A stretch of 33,232 nt of DNA from an uncultured Eubacteriales bacterium (lineage in GTDB: Bacteria > Bacillota > Clostridia > Oscillospirales > Oscillospiraceae), in contig UQXG01000005.1 in assembly GCA_900544945.1 (NCBI GenBank), forward strand, positions 1 to 33,232, in the 5' to 3' direction. A model generated the notes under the pieces. That model made no database searches. It was given only the letters and a program-made list of their open reading frames with translations, and was not told the DNA's origin. Positions 15,225-23,159 of this stretch are shown in pieces. Made by a program: the position numbers and the translations under genes. Every line of letters starts with the position of its first letter. Within the stretch, counting starts at the first letter, position 1.

Positions 15225-15233
15225 ATTATAGCA
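15225..15233 (-). promoter_or_regulatory. Extended -10 promoter of the rRNA methyltransferase gene
   Basis: TGCTATAAT on the minus strand is a perfect extended -10 element. The -35 region 17 bases upstream (TGGAAA) matches consensus in four of six bases. Confidence 0.65.
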
Positions 15234-15262
15234 TACCGGTAAGGATTTTTCCAGGGGCAAAA

Positions 15263-15289
15263 AAGCACCCCGGAAAATCCGGGGTGCTT
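15263..15289 (-). terminator. Terminator of aspS
   Basis: A 12-bp stem, AAGCACCCCGGA/TCCGGGGTGCTT, is followed on the minus strand by TTTTTTGCC. It is separated from the aspS stop only by the repeat at 15299-15517. Before that insertion it would have followed the stop within about 35 bases. Confidence 0.88.
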
Positions 15290-15298
15290 CGGTTTTAG

Positions 15299-15517
15299 GG
15301 AAGCTCTGATTAAATCGGCAAGAGCTGGCGGCGAGAGATTTTGGCACGAATGAAAGTTTGAAAAGCGTAGGAATACTGTATGTACCCGCAAGGGGTATGC
15401 CGCATCCGTAGGCCAGCTTGCGCTGGCAACGGCTGCGCTATATTTCAAGCTTTTCAAACTGCGCAGTCGGGGCAAAAGATCCGTCGCCCAGCCGCAGACG
15501 ATTTATTCAGAGTTTCC
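15299..15517 (+). mobile_element. Foldback MITE, copy 3, with 58-bp insertion
   Basis: This copy has the same ends (GGAAGCTCTGATTAAATCG, CAGAGTTTCC) and a perfect target duplication, TTAG at 15295-15298 and 15518-15521. It is 219 bp instead of 161 because extra sequence, itself rich in small hairpins (ACCCGCAAGGGGT, GCCAGCTTGCGCTGGC), occupies the tip of the central hairpin. Stem arms are AGTTTGAAAAGC and its complement. It lies two bases past the aspS stop codon, between the gene and its terminator. Confidence 0.87.
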
Positions 15518-15523
15518 TTAGAA

Positions 15524-17293
15524 TTACTCCTCCAGCAGAGCGATATGCACGGTATCCAGCTGCGCCTTGTCCACGGTGGTGGGAGCGCCCATCATCAGAT
15601 CCTGGGCATTCTTGTTCATGGGGAAGGTGATGACCTCCCGGATGGACTCCTCGCCGGTGAGCAGCATAATCAGCCGGTCAATGCCGGGAGCCGCACCGGC
15701 GTGGGGGGGTGCGCCGTAGGTGAAGGCATTGTACATGGCGGGGAACTTGGCCTTCACGTCGGCCTCGCCCAGGCCTACCAGCTCGAAGGCCTTGACCATG
15801 ATCTCCGGGTCGTGGTTCCGGACGGCGCCGGAGGCGGACTCGTAGCCGTTGACCACCAGGTCATACTGGTCGGCCTTGATGGCAAGCAGCTTCTCCATAT
15901 TGCCCTCGGCCTCTTCCAGGGCCTTCAGGCCGCCCTGGGGCATGGAGAAGGGATTGTGGCAGAATTCCAGTGCGCCGGATTCCTCGCCGATTTCATACAT
16001 GGGGAAGTCCACGATCCAGCAGATGGCGTACTGCTCCTCGTCGAAGTGACCGGGCACCCGGCGGCCCAGCAGAGTGCGGACAACACCGGCGGTCTTCTGG
16101 GCGGCGGACTTTTTGCCCGCGGCCATGCATACGAAGGAGCCGGGCTTCAGATTCAGCTTTTCCGTCAGCGCGGGAGCGCAATCGCCCAGGAACTTGGAAA
16201 TGCCGCCGGTGAGAGCGCCGTTCTCGTCCACCTTGAACCAGCAGGCCTTGTTGCCGGTCTGCACCTCCACGTCCGCCAGCAGCTTGTCGATCCACTTTCT
16301 GGCCTGGGTGAAGTTGTCCACCGCCACCGCCTTGACGGCAGCGTTCTCAAAGGGGCCGAAGCCGCAGCCCTGGACGATTCCGGAAATGTCCTGAATCTCC
16401 AGGTCAATCCGCAGGTCGGGCTTGTCGGAGCCGTAACGCTCCATGGCCTCGTTGTAGGGAATATGACGGAAGGGAGCCTGGGATACCCGCTTGTACTTGC
16501 CGAACTTCTCAAACACCGGCACCAGCACATCCTCCAGGGTGGACAGCACGTCCTCCTGGGAAGCGAAGGCCATTTCCATATCCAGCTGGTAGAACTCACC
16601 GGGAGTCCGGTCGGCTCTGGCATCCTCGTCCCGGAAGCAGGGGGCGATCTGGAAATACCGGTCAAAGCCGGAGGTCATCAGCAGCTGCTTGAACTGCTGA
16701 GGCGCCTGGGGCAGGGCATAGAACTTGCCGGGATGGTTCCGGGCAGGCACCAGATAGTCTCTCGCGCCCTCGGGAGAAGAGGCGGTAAGGATGGGGGTGG
16801 TGATCTCCAGGAAGCCCTTCTCGGTCATGAGCCGGCGCAGCTCCGCCACCACCTGACAGCGCAGGACGATGTTGCTCTTCACCGCGGGATTCCGCAGATC
16901 CAGGAACCGGTACTTGAGCCGGGTGTTCTCGTCGGCCTCCTTGGACTTGTTGATCTCAAAGGGCAGCTGGTTGTGAATGCACTTGCCCAGCACCTCGATT
17001 TTCTCGGGAACCACCTCAATTTCGCCGGTGGGAAGCTTGGGATTCTTGCTCTCCCGCTCCCGGACGACGCCGGTGACGGACAGGGTAGACTCCTTGTTGA
17101 TGGGCTTGATCCGCTTCATCATCTCTTCGGTTTCGATAACCACCTGGGTGGTGCCGTAATAGTCCCGGAGCACGCAGAAAGCAAAGTTCGCGCCTACCTC
17201 CCGGACGTTTTCCAGCCAGCCGACAATGGTCACGGTCTTGCCGGCATCGGAAAGCCGGAGCTGGCCGCAGTTATGTGTTCTGGATTGCATCAT
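15524..17293 (-). CDS. aspS: Aspartate--tRNA ligase
   Basis: This 589-residue class II synthetase charges tRNA-Asp. The N-terminal OB-fold covers about residues 1-105. Class II motif 2 is FRDEDARADRTPGEFYQLD (about 220-240) and motif 3 is PPHAGAAPGIDRLIMLL (about 530-550). The bacterial GAD insertion lies between about 290 and 430. Length is that of bacterial-type AspRS. Whether it also charges tRNA-Asn cannot be read from the sequence. Two adjacent ATGs (17293, 17290) follow GAGAGAGGATCCTTTCT. hisS, a frequent neighbour, is absent. It is monocistronic with its own promoter (17330-17358). Confidence 0.96.
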   Translation of the reverse strand: MMQSRTHNCGQLRLSDAGKTVTIVGWLENVREVGANFAFCVLRDYYGTTQVVIETEEMMKRIKPINKESTLSVTGVVRERESKNPKLPTGEIEVVPEKIEVLGKCIHNQLPFEINKSKEADENTRLKYRFLDLRNPAVKSNIVLRCQVVAELRRLMTEKGFLEITTPILTASSPEGARDYLVPARNHPGKFYALPQAPQQFKQLLMTSGFDRYFQIAPCFRDEDARADRTPGEFYQLDMEMAFASQEDVLSTLEDVLVPVFEKFGKYKRVSQAPFRHIPYNEAMERYGSDKPDLRIDLEIQDISGIVQGCGFGPFENAAVKAVAVDNFTQARKWIDKLLADVEVQTGNKACWFKVDENGALTGGISKFLGDCAPALTEKLNLKPGSFVCMAAGKKSAAQKTAGVVRTLLGRRVPGHFDEEQYAICWIVDFPMYEIGEESGALEFCHNPFSMPQGGLKALEEAEGNMEKLLAIKADQYDLVVNGYESASGAVRNHDPEIMVKAFELVGLGEADVKAKFPAMYNAFTYGAPPHAGAAPGIDRLIMLLTGEESIREVITFPMNKNAQDLMMGAPTTVDKAQLDTVHIALLEE

Positions 17294-17329
17294 AGAAAGG
17301 ATCCTCTCTCTTCTGAATTTAACCTATAT

Positions 17330-17358
17330 ATTATCCCACAATCTTGGTTGTTTGTCAA
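17330..17358 (-). promoter_or_regulatory. Sigma-A promoter of aspS
   Basis: TTGACA (17353-17358) and GATAAT (17330-17335) have a 17-base spacer on the minus strand. The leader would be only about 30 nt, with no room for a T-box. Confidence 0.82.
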
Positions 17359-17418
17359 CAAAAACCGGGCTTCTTACAGGACGATTGCAAACGTTACGTG
17401 AACAAAATTGAAAAAGAC

Positions 17419-17511
17419 CGTAGGGGCCGATGCCCACATCGGCCCGTTTCAAAGAAATAAGAGTGCTCAATTACGGGAACTCCCGGGACGATGTGGGCAT
17501 CGCCCCCTACA
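17419..17511. repeat. TGTAGGGG-family inverted repeat, copy 2
   Basis: The arms CGTAGGGGCCGATG and CATCGCCCCCTACA frame about 93 bp. Each arm holds its own hairpin (CGATGCCCACATCG and CGATGTGGGCATCG), and the two arms are also complementary to each other. The middle contains no gene. It separates the aspS promoter from the DUF1836 terminator. Confidence 0.8.
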
Positions 17512-17566
17512 AATATTCACGAAACATTCATTCATGCAATCGTCCTGGGCTTCTTAGGCAAAAAAG

Positions 17567-17596
17567 GCGGAGCAGACCGTTTTCGGTCTGCTCCGC
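17567..17596 (-). terminator. Terminator of the DUF1836 gene
   Basis: A 13-bp perfect stem (17567-17579 with 17584-17596, TTTT loop) is followed on the minus strand by CTTTTTTGCC. Confidence 0.9.
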
Positions 17597-17602
17597 GCCG
17601 GA

Positions 17603-18127
17603 TTATGGATTCTCCCGGGACAGCTCCTCCAGGTACTTTTCCAGATACACCTTCTGGACGGCGGCGATGATGCAGGTGGAGATCAGCCGCTTTTCGTCGG
17701 AATTGGTATCGGGGAACATCTCCGCCGTGTCCGTCAGGTCGAAGGTAAACAGAAGCAAAGATTCAAATTCCCGGACAAAATAGTCGTAGGCTCGCTGGAC
17801 GGTATAAGTGTCCTGCTGGATTTTCAGAAATGTGGACAGGGCGTCCAGGCTCAGCACGCTTTTGCAGATGGCGATAAAAATCAGATAGGCGATCTGATCC
17901 CGGCTGTACTGCTTTTTCACGGGATTGCCGATGAGACCCTTTTTCACATAGTTGCTGATCATGGAGCCGGTGAGCATCCCGTCCCCCAAAGGCATCAGGC
18001 TGCTGTTGATGTATTTTGCCGCCTGAACCAGGTAAAGTCCCACGTCGGGAATTTCCTGATATCGGGGCAGGTGGAAATCACGGTAGGCCTCCGCGATTTT
18101 TTCGTTGATTTGCTGATTCATTTCCAT
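17603..18127 (-). CDS. DUF1836 domain protein
   Basis: This 174-residue cytoplasmic protein of unknown function belongs to the DUF1836 family of Firmicutes. The family signature region is FHLPRYQEIPDVGLYLVQ near the N-terminus. A segment reading MISNYVKKGLIGNPVKKQYS, resembling a MerR-like winged helix, follows, then a helical tail with no membrane segment. A DNA-binding role is an inference from that segment. The start is uncertain. GTG 18130, ATG 18127 and ATG 18121 are in frame, and the -10 box ends only 8 bases before the GTG, so the transcript should have almost no leader. I use 18127. It is divergent from degV. Confidence 0.8.
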   Translation of the reverse strand: MEMNQQINEKIAEAYRDFHLPRYQEIPDVGLYLVQAAKYINSSLMPLGDGMLTGSMISNYVKKGLIGNPVKKQYSRDQIAYLIFIAICKSVLSLDALSTFLKIQQDTYTVQRAYDYFVREFESLLLFTFDLTDTAEMFPDTNSDEKRLISTCIIAAVQKVYLEKYLEELSRENP

Positions 18128-18138
18128 CACCCTGGGCT

Positions 18139-18167
18139 ATTATATCCGGGAAAGGGTCGGTTGTCAA
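18139..18167 (-). promoter_or_regulatory. Sigma-A promoter of the DUF1836 gene
   Basis: TTGACA (18162-18167) and TATAAT (18139-18144), both perfect consensus, have a 17-base spacer. The predicted start is A18133 or G18132, so the RNA begins AGGGUGAUGGAAAUG with no room for a normal ribosome site. Confidence 0.85.
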
Positions 18168-18194
18168 TATCCGAAAACTTATTTTAAGATTCTC

Positions 18195-18223
18195 TTGACA
18201 TCGACATCGGTTGTTGATACAAT
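18195..18223 (+). promoter_or_regulatory. Sigma-A promoter of degV
   Basis: TTGACA (18195-18200) and TACAAT (18218-18223) have a 17-base spacer on the plus strand. The start site should be near 18230, giving a leader of about 43 nt ending in GGTGAGGCTTAATC. Confidence 0.82.
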
Positions 18224-18272
18224 TGTAAGCGGTTATTGAAAAACCGATGAATAGAGATGGTGAGGCTTAATC

Positions 18273-19133
18273 ATGAAATTTAGAATTGTTACAGACTCCT
18301 CCTCCAATGTGCTGAGCATTCCCCACGAGGATTACGGCTGCGTACCCATGAAGATTGTAGCCGGAAAGGAATATGTGGATGCCCCCGGGCTGAACGTGGC
18401 TCAGATGGTGGAGGATCTGAAGGGCTATAAGGGAAAAACCGGCTCCTCCTGCCCCAACGTGGGCGAATGGCTGGAGGCCTTCGGCGATGCCCAGTATGTT
18501 TTCGGCATTACCATCACCAAGCATCTGTCCGGCAGCTACAACGCCGCCCGGCAGGCAGCGGAAACCTATATGGAAGAGCACCCTGACCGGCGGGTCTATC
18601 TGTTCGACTCCCTGGCCGCCGGCCCGGAGCTGATGATGATTGCGGATAAAATCCGCCAGTGCGAGGCGGCGGGGGACGATTTCGACACCACCGTTGCCAA
18701 GGTGCTGGACTATCACAATCACACCCACACCATTTTCTGTCTGGAATCCATGCACAATCTGGCCCACAACGGCCGGGTGCCCATTACCGTGGCAAAGCTT
18801 GCCGGAATGCTGGGCATTCGGATCATCGGTGAGGCTCAGGGAGGTCAGATTGTGGCCATCCACAAGCCCAGAGGCGAGAAGAAGGCCATGCTGGCCATGG
18901 CTCAGACGGTAAGGGAGCGGGGCTTCCGGGACGGCGAGCTCATCCGCATTTCCCACTGCTTCGCCGACGACAGGGTGCAGGAATTCATGTCGAAAATCCG
19001 GGAGGATTTTCCCCATGCCCGGTTCATTGTAGAGCCGACCACCGCCCTTTGCAGCTACTACGCGGAGCACGGCGGATATATCGTGGGCTTCGAGGGCGGC
19101 TTCAACGTCAATAACGATAATTCCAAGTTTTGA
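18273..19133 (+). CDS. DegV family fatty acid-binding protein
   Basis: This 286-residue cytoplasmic protein is predicted to bind a fatty acid and present it to a fatty-acid kinase of the FakA type. The family N-terminus with TDSSS (7-11) is present, as are TGSSCPNVGEW, the ligand-phosphate loop segment ITKHLSGSYNAA, and the second-domain LAKLAGMLGIRIIGEAQGG-like region near 175-195. Length is normal. The ATG at 18273 follows GAGGCTTAATC, a moderate ribosome site. It is a single-gene unit; no fakA is nearby. Multiple DegV paralogs are normal in Firmicutes, so the specific lipid is unknown. Confidence 0.92.
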   Translation: MKFRIVTDSSSNVLSIPHEDYGCVPMKIVAGKEYVDAPGLNVAQMVEDLKGYKGKTGSSCPNVGEWLEAFGDAQYVFGITITKHLSGSYNAARQAAETYMEEHPDRRVYLFDSLAAGPELMMIADKIRQCEAAGDDFDTTVAKVLDYHNHTHTIFCLESMHNLAHNGRVPITVAKLAGMLGIRIIGEAQGGQIVAIHKPRGEKKAMLAMAQTVRERGFRDGELIRISHCFADDRVQEFMSKIREDFPHARFIVEPTTALCSYYAEHGGYIVGFEGGFNVNNDNSKF

Positions 19134-19179
19134 GCCGGGTGAGGTCGCGTTCGATTTTTTGAGTACCACCCAAAAGCGC

Positions 19180-19468
19180 ATGTCATTGCGAACCAGTGTC
19201 GCAACACTGGTGTGGCAATCCGTTCTCCCAAGCCTTCCCCTGTGGGGAAGGTGGCTCGCACGTCTCCCGCAAGTGCGAGACGGATGAGTGTCTTGCCTCT
19301 CCCTATGGGAGAGGTGCCCCGAATGGGGCGGAGAGGGTGAATTTACCCTCTCAGTCACTTCGTGACAGCTCCCCCAAAGTGGGAGCCAAGGGGGAAACGG
19401 ATTGTGACCGGAGGGAATCCCTGGAAGGGGCCACACCGGTGACATCGGTCACTGGTTCGCAATGACAT
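19180..19468. repeat. 289-bp composite inverted-repeat element
   Basis: The ends ATGTCATTGCGAACCAGTG (19180-19198) and its exact complement (19450-19468) form a 19-bp terminal inverted repeat. Inside, GGCAATCCGTT and AACGGATTGTG form a second inverted layer. The core (about 19227-19394) is full of hairpins, for example CTTCCCC/GGGGAAG, CTCGCAC/GTGCGAG, CTCTCCC/GGGAGAG and TCACTTCGTGA. The core recurs at about 25490-25665, and the ends alone occur at 4310-4348. No target duplication was seen and no gene is encoded. It fills most of the 441-base gap between degV and lgt. Confidence 0.82.
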
Positions 19469-19521
19469 TCTTTTTCGGTAGTTCTCAGAAACATCCTAAA
19501 AGCAGAAATATGGAAAAAGCA

Positions 19522-19555
19522 ATAGGGGCACTGCGAATATTCGCAGTGCCCCTAT
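19522..19555 (-). terminator. Terminator of lgt (perfect palindrome)
   Basis: A perfect 34-base palindrome, with half-site ATAGGGGCACTGCGAAT, lies 20 bases past the lgt stop. On the minus strand it is followed by TGCTTTTTCC. The facing degV gene could also use it. Confidence 0.75.
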
Positions 19556-19574
19556 CAAATATTTTCAAAATTCC

Positions 19575-20468
19575 TTATTCTTCCGGCTTTTCCTCGGCGG
19601 TTTCCTCCGTGGCACGCTTCTGCGCCTCCGCCTCCGCCGCCACCCGATTGACGAACAGATCTGCCGGGTCGTGGGGCAGGAAATGCTGCCACAGCAGCGC
19701 CCCCACGGCAATGACGCAGGTCAGCCCCGCCAGCACCTGGCTCACCCGGAAGGGGCCCCAGTAGAGGCTGTCCACCCGCAGCCCCTCGATAAAGCACCGA
19801 CCCAGGCCGTACCAGGCCCCGTAGCCCAGGGCGATCTGGCCGTCGTATTTCCGGTGCTTGGACAGGAAGTGCAGCAGCACAAAGCCGACGAGATTCCACA
19901 CGGATTCATACAGGAAGGTGGGGTGGTAATACTCCCACTGGTTCGTCACGGTGTTGAACAGACCCATCCGGAAGAAGCTGTCTGTCGCCGCGCCGAAGGC
20001 CTCCCGGTTGAAGAAGTTGCCCCAGCGGCCCAGAATCTGTCCGATGAAGAACCCCAGCAGGGTAATGTCCAGCACCGTGGTGACCCGGAGCTTTTTCACC
20101 TTGCACAGCACCGCCACGCCGATGACCGCGCCGATGACGCTGCCATAGATGGCGATGCCTCCCTCCCAGATGGCGAACACGGACAGCGGGTTATCGGCAT
20201 AGTCCTTCCAGGAGAAGGCCACATAGTAAATTCTCGCGCAGAGAATGGCAAAGGGGGTAATCCACAGCACGCCGTCCAGGATGTCGTCCTCTTTGAGGCC
20301 GAATTCCCGGCTTCTGCGGCAGGCGTACAGCACGGCAAGAATCAGCCCCAGGCCGATGCACAGGCCGTACAGGTGGATGGTCAGCGGGCCCAGCTGGAAG
20401 TATCTGGGCGGGTTCATTTCCAGTCCCAGAAAGGGGAAGGAAATAGAAGAATAATCAGCAGGATTCAT
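19575..20468 (-). CDS. lgt: Prolipoprotein diacylglyceryl transferase
   Basis: This 297-residue polytopic membrane enzyme transfers diacylglycerol from phosphatidylglycerol to the lipobox cysteine of prolipoproteins. Conserved HLYGLCIGLG (32-41), EGGIAIYGSVIG (102-113) and the Lgt signature GRWGNFFNREAFG (147-159) are present, with about seven hydrophobic segments. The C-terminal 30 residues are a charged Glu/Ala-rich cytoplasmic tail (EAEAQKRATEETAEEKPEE) longer than in many homologs. The ATG at 20468 follows AAGGAGAGAAAGATC and overlaps the upstream M16 gene by 14 bases, so it is the last gene of a three-gene operon. Confidence 0.95.
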   Translation of the reverse strand: MNPADYSSISFPFLGLEMNPPRYFQLGPLTIHLYGLCIGLGLILAVLYACRRSREFGLKEDDILDGVLWITPFAILCARIYYVAFSWKDYADNPLSVFAIWEGGIAIYGSVIGAVIGVAVLCKVKKLRVTTVLDITLLGFFIGQILGRWGNFFNREAFGAATDSFFRMGLFNTVTNQWEYYHPTFLYESVWNLVGFVLLHFLSKHRKYDGQIALGYGAWYGLGRCFIEGLRVDSLYWGPFRVSQVLAGLTCVIAVGALLWQHFLPHDPADLFVNRVAAEAEAQKRATEETAEEKPEE

Positions 20469-21753
20469 GATCTTTCTCTCCTTGTGTGGTAGGTTCGATG
20501 ACGGACAGGCAGCACCGCTCCTCGGTGACCACCCGTCTCAGGAAATCCCCGATTTCCCGCTCCTCGATCTGCCGGTAGATTTCCGGGAAGCGGAAGTAGT
20601 CAAAGTCGGAAAAATGGTAGGCGCAGATCCGGAAGCAGGTGGCGTCAAAGCTGTCCAGGCTCCGGATGCGCCTGCCCAGGGCACTGCGCTTCATCCGCAG
20701 AAAGTCCTTCTCTGGTACGCCCTCCCGGGCGATTTTCTCCGCCTGCGCCAGAATGGCCTCCCGAATTTTCCGGGGCTCGTAGCTGTCTCCGGCGCACAGC
20801 AGCATGGCGCAGCCGTCGATGGTCTCAAAGCCGCCGCCGAAGGAGGTATCGATGATTCCCTCCTCATACAGCCGCAGATACAGCTCCGAGGATTCGCCGA
20901 AGAGCGCCTCCGCCGCTAAATCTGCCACCATTTCCTCCCGGATGGCCGCGTCTCCCCGTCCCAGGGGCTCGCACTTGAAGGCCAGGTTGAACATGGGCAT
21001 GGCCACCTCCATCCGGCCTGTCGTCTCCTTCTGGGGGCAGGTCATCTCCTCCCGGGACAGGGGCTTCTTCTCCCCCACCGGGGCAGGCTCGGTGCCCAGA
21101 ATCTCCTCCGCCGCCCGGGTAACTTCCTCCGGGTCTACATCGCCGATGACGCACAGAAGCATGTTCCCCGGGGCATAGAAAGCCCGATGGCAGTCATAAA
21201 GGATTTCCGGGGTGATTTCCCGGATGGTCTCGCCGGTTCCCAGGATGGGCACCCGGATGGGGTGCTCCCGGTACATGGCCTTCACCAGGTTCTCAAAAAT
21301 CACGCTGTCCGGGGCATCCTCGTTCATGCCGATCTCCTGGTCGATGATTCCCCGCTCCTTTTCCACGCTTTCGGCGGTGAAATAGGGGGTGGACACGAAT
21401 TCCAGCAGCAGACGCAGACAGGCGTCGAAATTCTTCGTGCAGGAGAAATAATAGGCGGTCATGTCGTAGCTGGTGAAGGCGTTGGTGCTGGCGCCCAGCC
21501 GGGCAAATTCCGCGGAAACGTCCCGGTCGGGCAGGTCGAACATCTTGTGCTCCAGGTAGTGGGCAACGCCTGCCGGAGAACGGTAATCCTTCCCGGCAAA
21601 CCGGTAGTCCGTATGCACGGAGCCATAGTCCGTCACAAAATAGGCCAGGCTCCTTGTAAAGCCCTTCCGGGGCACCACGCACACCGTCAGCCCGTTGGGA
21701 AGCTTTTGACGGTACAGCGTCTCGTCCAGCTCCGGGTATTCATAGGGGGTCAT
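20455..21753 (-). CDS. M16 family zinc metallopeptidase, YmfH-like
   Basis: This 432-residue protein is the catalytic member of a YmfF/YmfH-type pair. The inverted zinc motif HYLEH occupies residues 65-69 (H65, E68, H69). The third ligand E140 lies in IIDQEIGMNEDAPD, with the spacing usual for M16. There is no signal peptide, so it acts inside the cell. The C-terminal half is the usual second M16 domain. The ATG at 21753 overlaps the stop of the upstream partner by 4 bases. Such pairs have been linked to EF-P modification in Bacillus or to peptide maturation; no peptide substrate is visible here. Confidence 0.88.
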   Translation of the reverse strand: MTPYEYPELDETLYRQKLPNGLTVCVVPRKGFTRSLAYFVTDYGSVHTDYRFAGKDYRSPAGVAHYLEHKMFDLPDRDVSAEFARLGASTNAFTSYDMTAYYFSCTKNFDACLRLLLEFVSTPYFTAESVEKERGIIDQEIGMNEDAPDSVIFENLVKAMYREHPIRVPILGTGETIREITPEILYDCHRAFYAPGNMLLCVIGDVDPEEVTRAAEEILGTEPAPVGEKKPLSREEMTCPQKETTGRMEVAMPMFNLAFKCEPLGRGDAAIREEMVADLAAEALFGESSELYLRLYEEGIIDTSFGGGFETIDGCAMLLCAGDSYEPRKIREAILAQAEKIAREGVPEKDFLRMKRSALGRRIRSLDSFDATCFRICAYHFSDFDYFRFPEIYRQIEEREIGDFLRRVVTEERCCLSVIEPTTQGEKDHESC

Positions 21754-23015
21754 AGGCTCTCTCCTTTCAGGAAATAGGTGCTGTGCAGCTTGAGGGTCTT
21801 TGCGCAGCGCGCCACGTCCGCCACGCTGACCTGCTCCACTGCCCGGAGGTATTCCTCCCGGGTGAAAATCATGCCGCTTAAAGCGGCGGTGCTGTGGAAG
21901 CTTTCCACGGCACCGGGGGAATCCAGCACCGCCCGCAGGCTGGAGGCGATGGCCTCCTTGGCGGCGGTCAGCTCCCCTTCCGTAATTTGGCCTTCCTGGC
22001 AGGCCGCCAGCTGGTTCAAAATTTCCTGCCGGGTGACGGCCTCCTTGTCAAAGTCAATGCCCGCATTGGCAAGCAGGATGCCCTTGGCTCCATAGTAGGA
22101 AGAATCGATGGAGTAGCACAGGCTTCTTTTCTCCCGGACGTTCTGGAAGAGCTTGCTGGTCATGCCCCCGCCCAGCACCACGTTGCACACCTGCATGGCG
22201 GGCATTTCCGGATCCCGGTTGGTAATGGGCGTGGTGAAGCCCATGCACAGCTTTCCCTGAGCCACGTCCATGATCTCCGTATCATCTCCCCCAGCGCCGG
22301 GGGTGAAACGGGTCTGGGCGGGTAAGTCCATCGGCTCCCGGGGCAAACCGGCAATCAGGGCTTTCGCCGCTTCCGCCACCGTTTCCTCCGGGGCGCTGCC
22401 CACATAGAACAGGGCAATGGGACTGGTGCGAAGGATTTCTTCATAATGCCGGGTCAGATCCTCCGGGGTGATGGCCGCCACGTCCTCGGTATCTCCCAGC
22501 CGGGGCACGCCGAAGGAATCCCCGGCGCACATGCTGCGCAGCAGCCGGGTGATGGCGTAGACCCGCTTGTCGTTCCGGTCGGACTCAATGGTGGAAATCA
22601 GATTTTTCTTTTCGCTTTCCACGAAATCCGGCAAGAAAGCCCCCTTTTCCTTTGGGGAATCCAGTAGCAGCTCCCGCAGAAATTCCAGCATGGGCTCGAA
22701 AACCCGGTCCCCGGGCAGGGCAAACCGGTCGTCCATAAAGCCGCAGTAAAGGCCGGTGGTCTGGTAATCCCCCACCCGGCGCACCAGGGGGCTTACCGCC
22801 CCGCCGTAAAGTTCGTCCAGCCGCTGGGTCACCGCCCGCAGGTCGGGACAGCAGTTAGTACCCCGCAGGAGCACCGCGGGAAGCAGGGCGTTTTTCGCCG
22901 CCTCCGCCTTGCGCATGGGACGCACCAACTGAAAGCTGAAGCCTCCCTGCTTGAATCGGGTATCCCGGCAGCAGCGCAGGGTCACGCCGGGGGCAATGGT
23001 GGTGGTTTGTATCAT
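21750..23015 (-). CDS. M16 family protein lacking the zinc site, YmfF-like
   Basis: This 421-residue protein has the two-domain M16 fold, with GGGMTSKLFQNVREKRSLCYS near residues 280-300 typical of the second half. No HxxEH is found where the active partner has one; the region reads AKNALLPAVLLRGTNCCPD instead. It should therefore be a non-catalytic subunit dimerising with the YmfH-like protein, as in other M16B pairs. The ATG at 23015 follows CAGGAGAATACT. It is the first gene of the operon with the YmfH-like gene and lgt. A TATAAT box at 23061-23066 lies upstream. Confidence 0.87.
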   Translation of the reverse strand: MIQTTTIAPGVTLRCCRDTRFKQGGFSFQLVRPMRKAEAAKNALLPAVLLRGTNCCPDLRAVTQRLDELYGGAVSPLVRRVGDYQTTGLYCGFMDDRFALPGDRVFEPMLEFLRELLLDSPKEKGAFLPDFVESEKKNLISTIESDRNDKRVYAITRLLRSMCAGDSFGVPRLGDTEDVAAITPEDLTRHYEEILRTSPIALFYVGSAPEETVAEAAKALIAGLPREPMDLPAQTRFTPGAGGDDTEIMDVAQGKLCMGFTTPITNRDPEMPAMQVCNVVLGGGMTSKLFQNVREKRSLCYSIDSSYYGAKGILLANAGIDFDKEAVTRQEILNQLAACQEGQITEGELTAAKEAIASSLRAVLDSPGAVESFHSTAALSGMIFTREEYLRAVEQVSVADVARCAKTLKLHSTYFLKGESL

Positions 23016-23060
23016 AGTATTCTCCTGAAAACGCCGAAGACCCGGCGATGATTACAGGGT

Positions 23061-23066
23061 ATTATA
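23061..23066 (-). promoter_or_regulatory. -10 box upstream of the YmfF-like operon
   Basis: TATAAT lies 46 bases before the start codon on the minus strand, but no good -35 is seen at the proper distance. The leader contains a short CGCCGAAGACCCGGCG hairpin. Confidence 0.4.
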
Positions 23067-23119
23067 TACCATTTTTTTCAAAATAGGAAGTAGGACACAA
23101 AAATTTAAGACTTTTCCGG

Positions 23120-23148
23120 TTGTGTTTTTTCCCCTTCTGCGATAGAAT
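23120..23148 (+). promoter_or_regulatory. Promoter of prmA
   Basis: TTGTGT (23120-23125) and TAGAAT (23143-23148) have a 17-base spacer on the plus strand. The predicted start near 23155 is at the left border of the repeat copy at 23160-23320, so the prmA leader would consist almost wholly of that repeat. Confidence 0.6.
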
Positions 23149-23159
23149 AGAAAAACTAT

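Noticed and set aside
17294..17330. T-box leader for aspS
   Set aside because: The leader is only about 30 nt from the predicted start, too short for a T-box.
15380..17401. A 673-codon plus-strand frame opposite aspS
   Set aside because: It covers aspS and part of a repeat, shows no domain, and has the same antisense composition bias.
19227..19394. CRISPR-like array in the hairpin-rich repeat
   Set aside because: The units are different inverted repeats, not regularly spaced direct repeats with spacers, and no cas genes are present.
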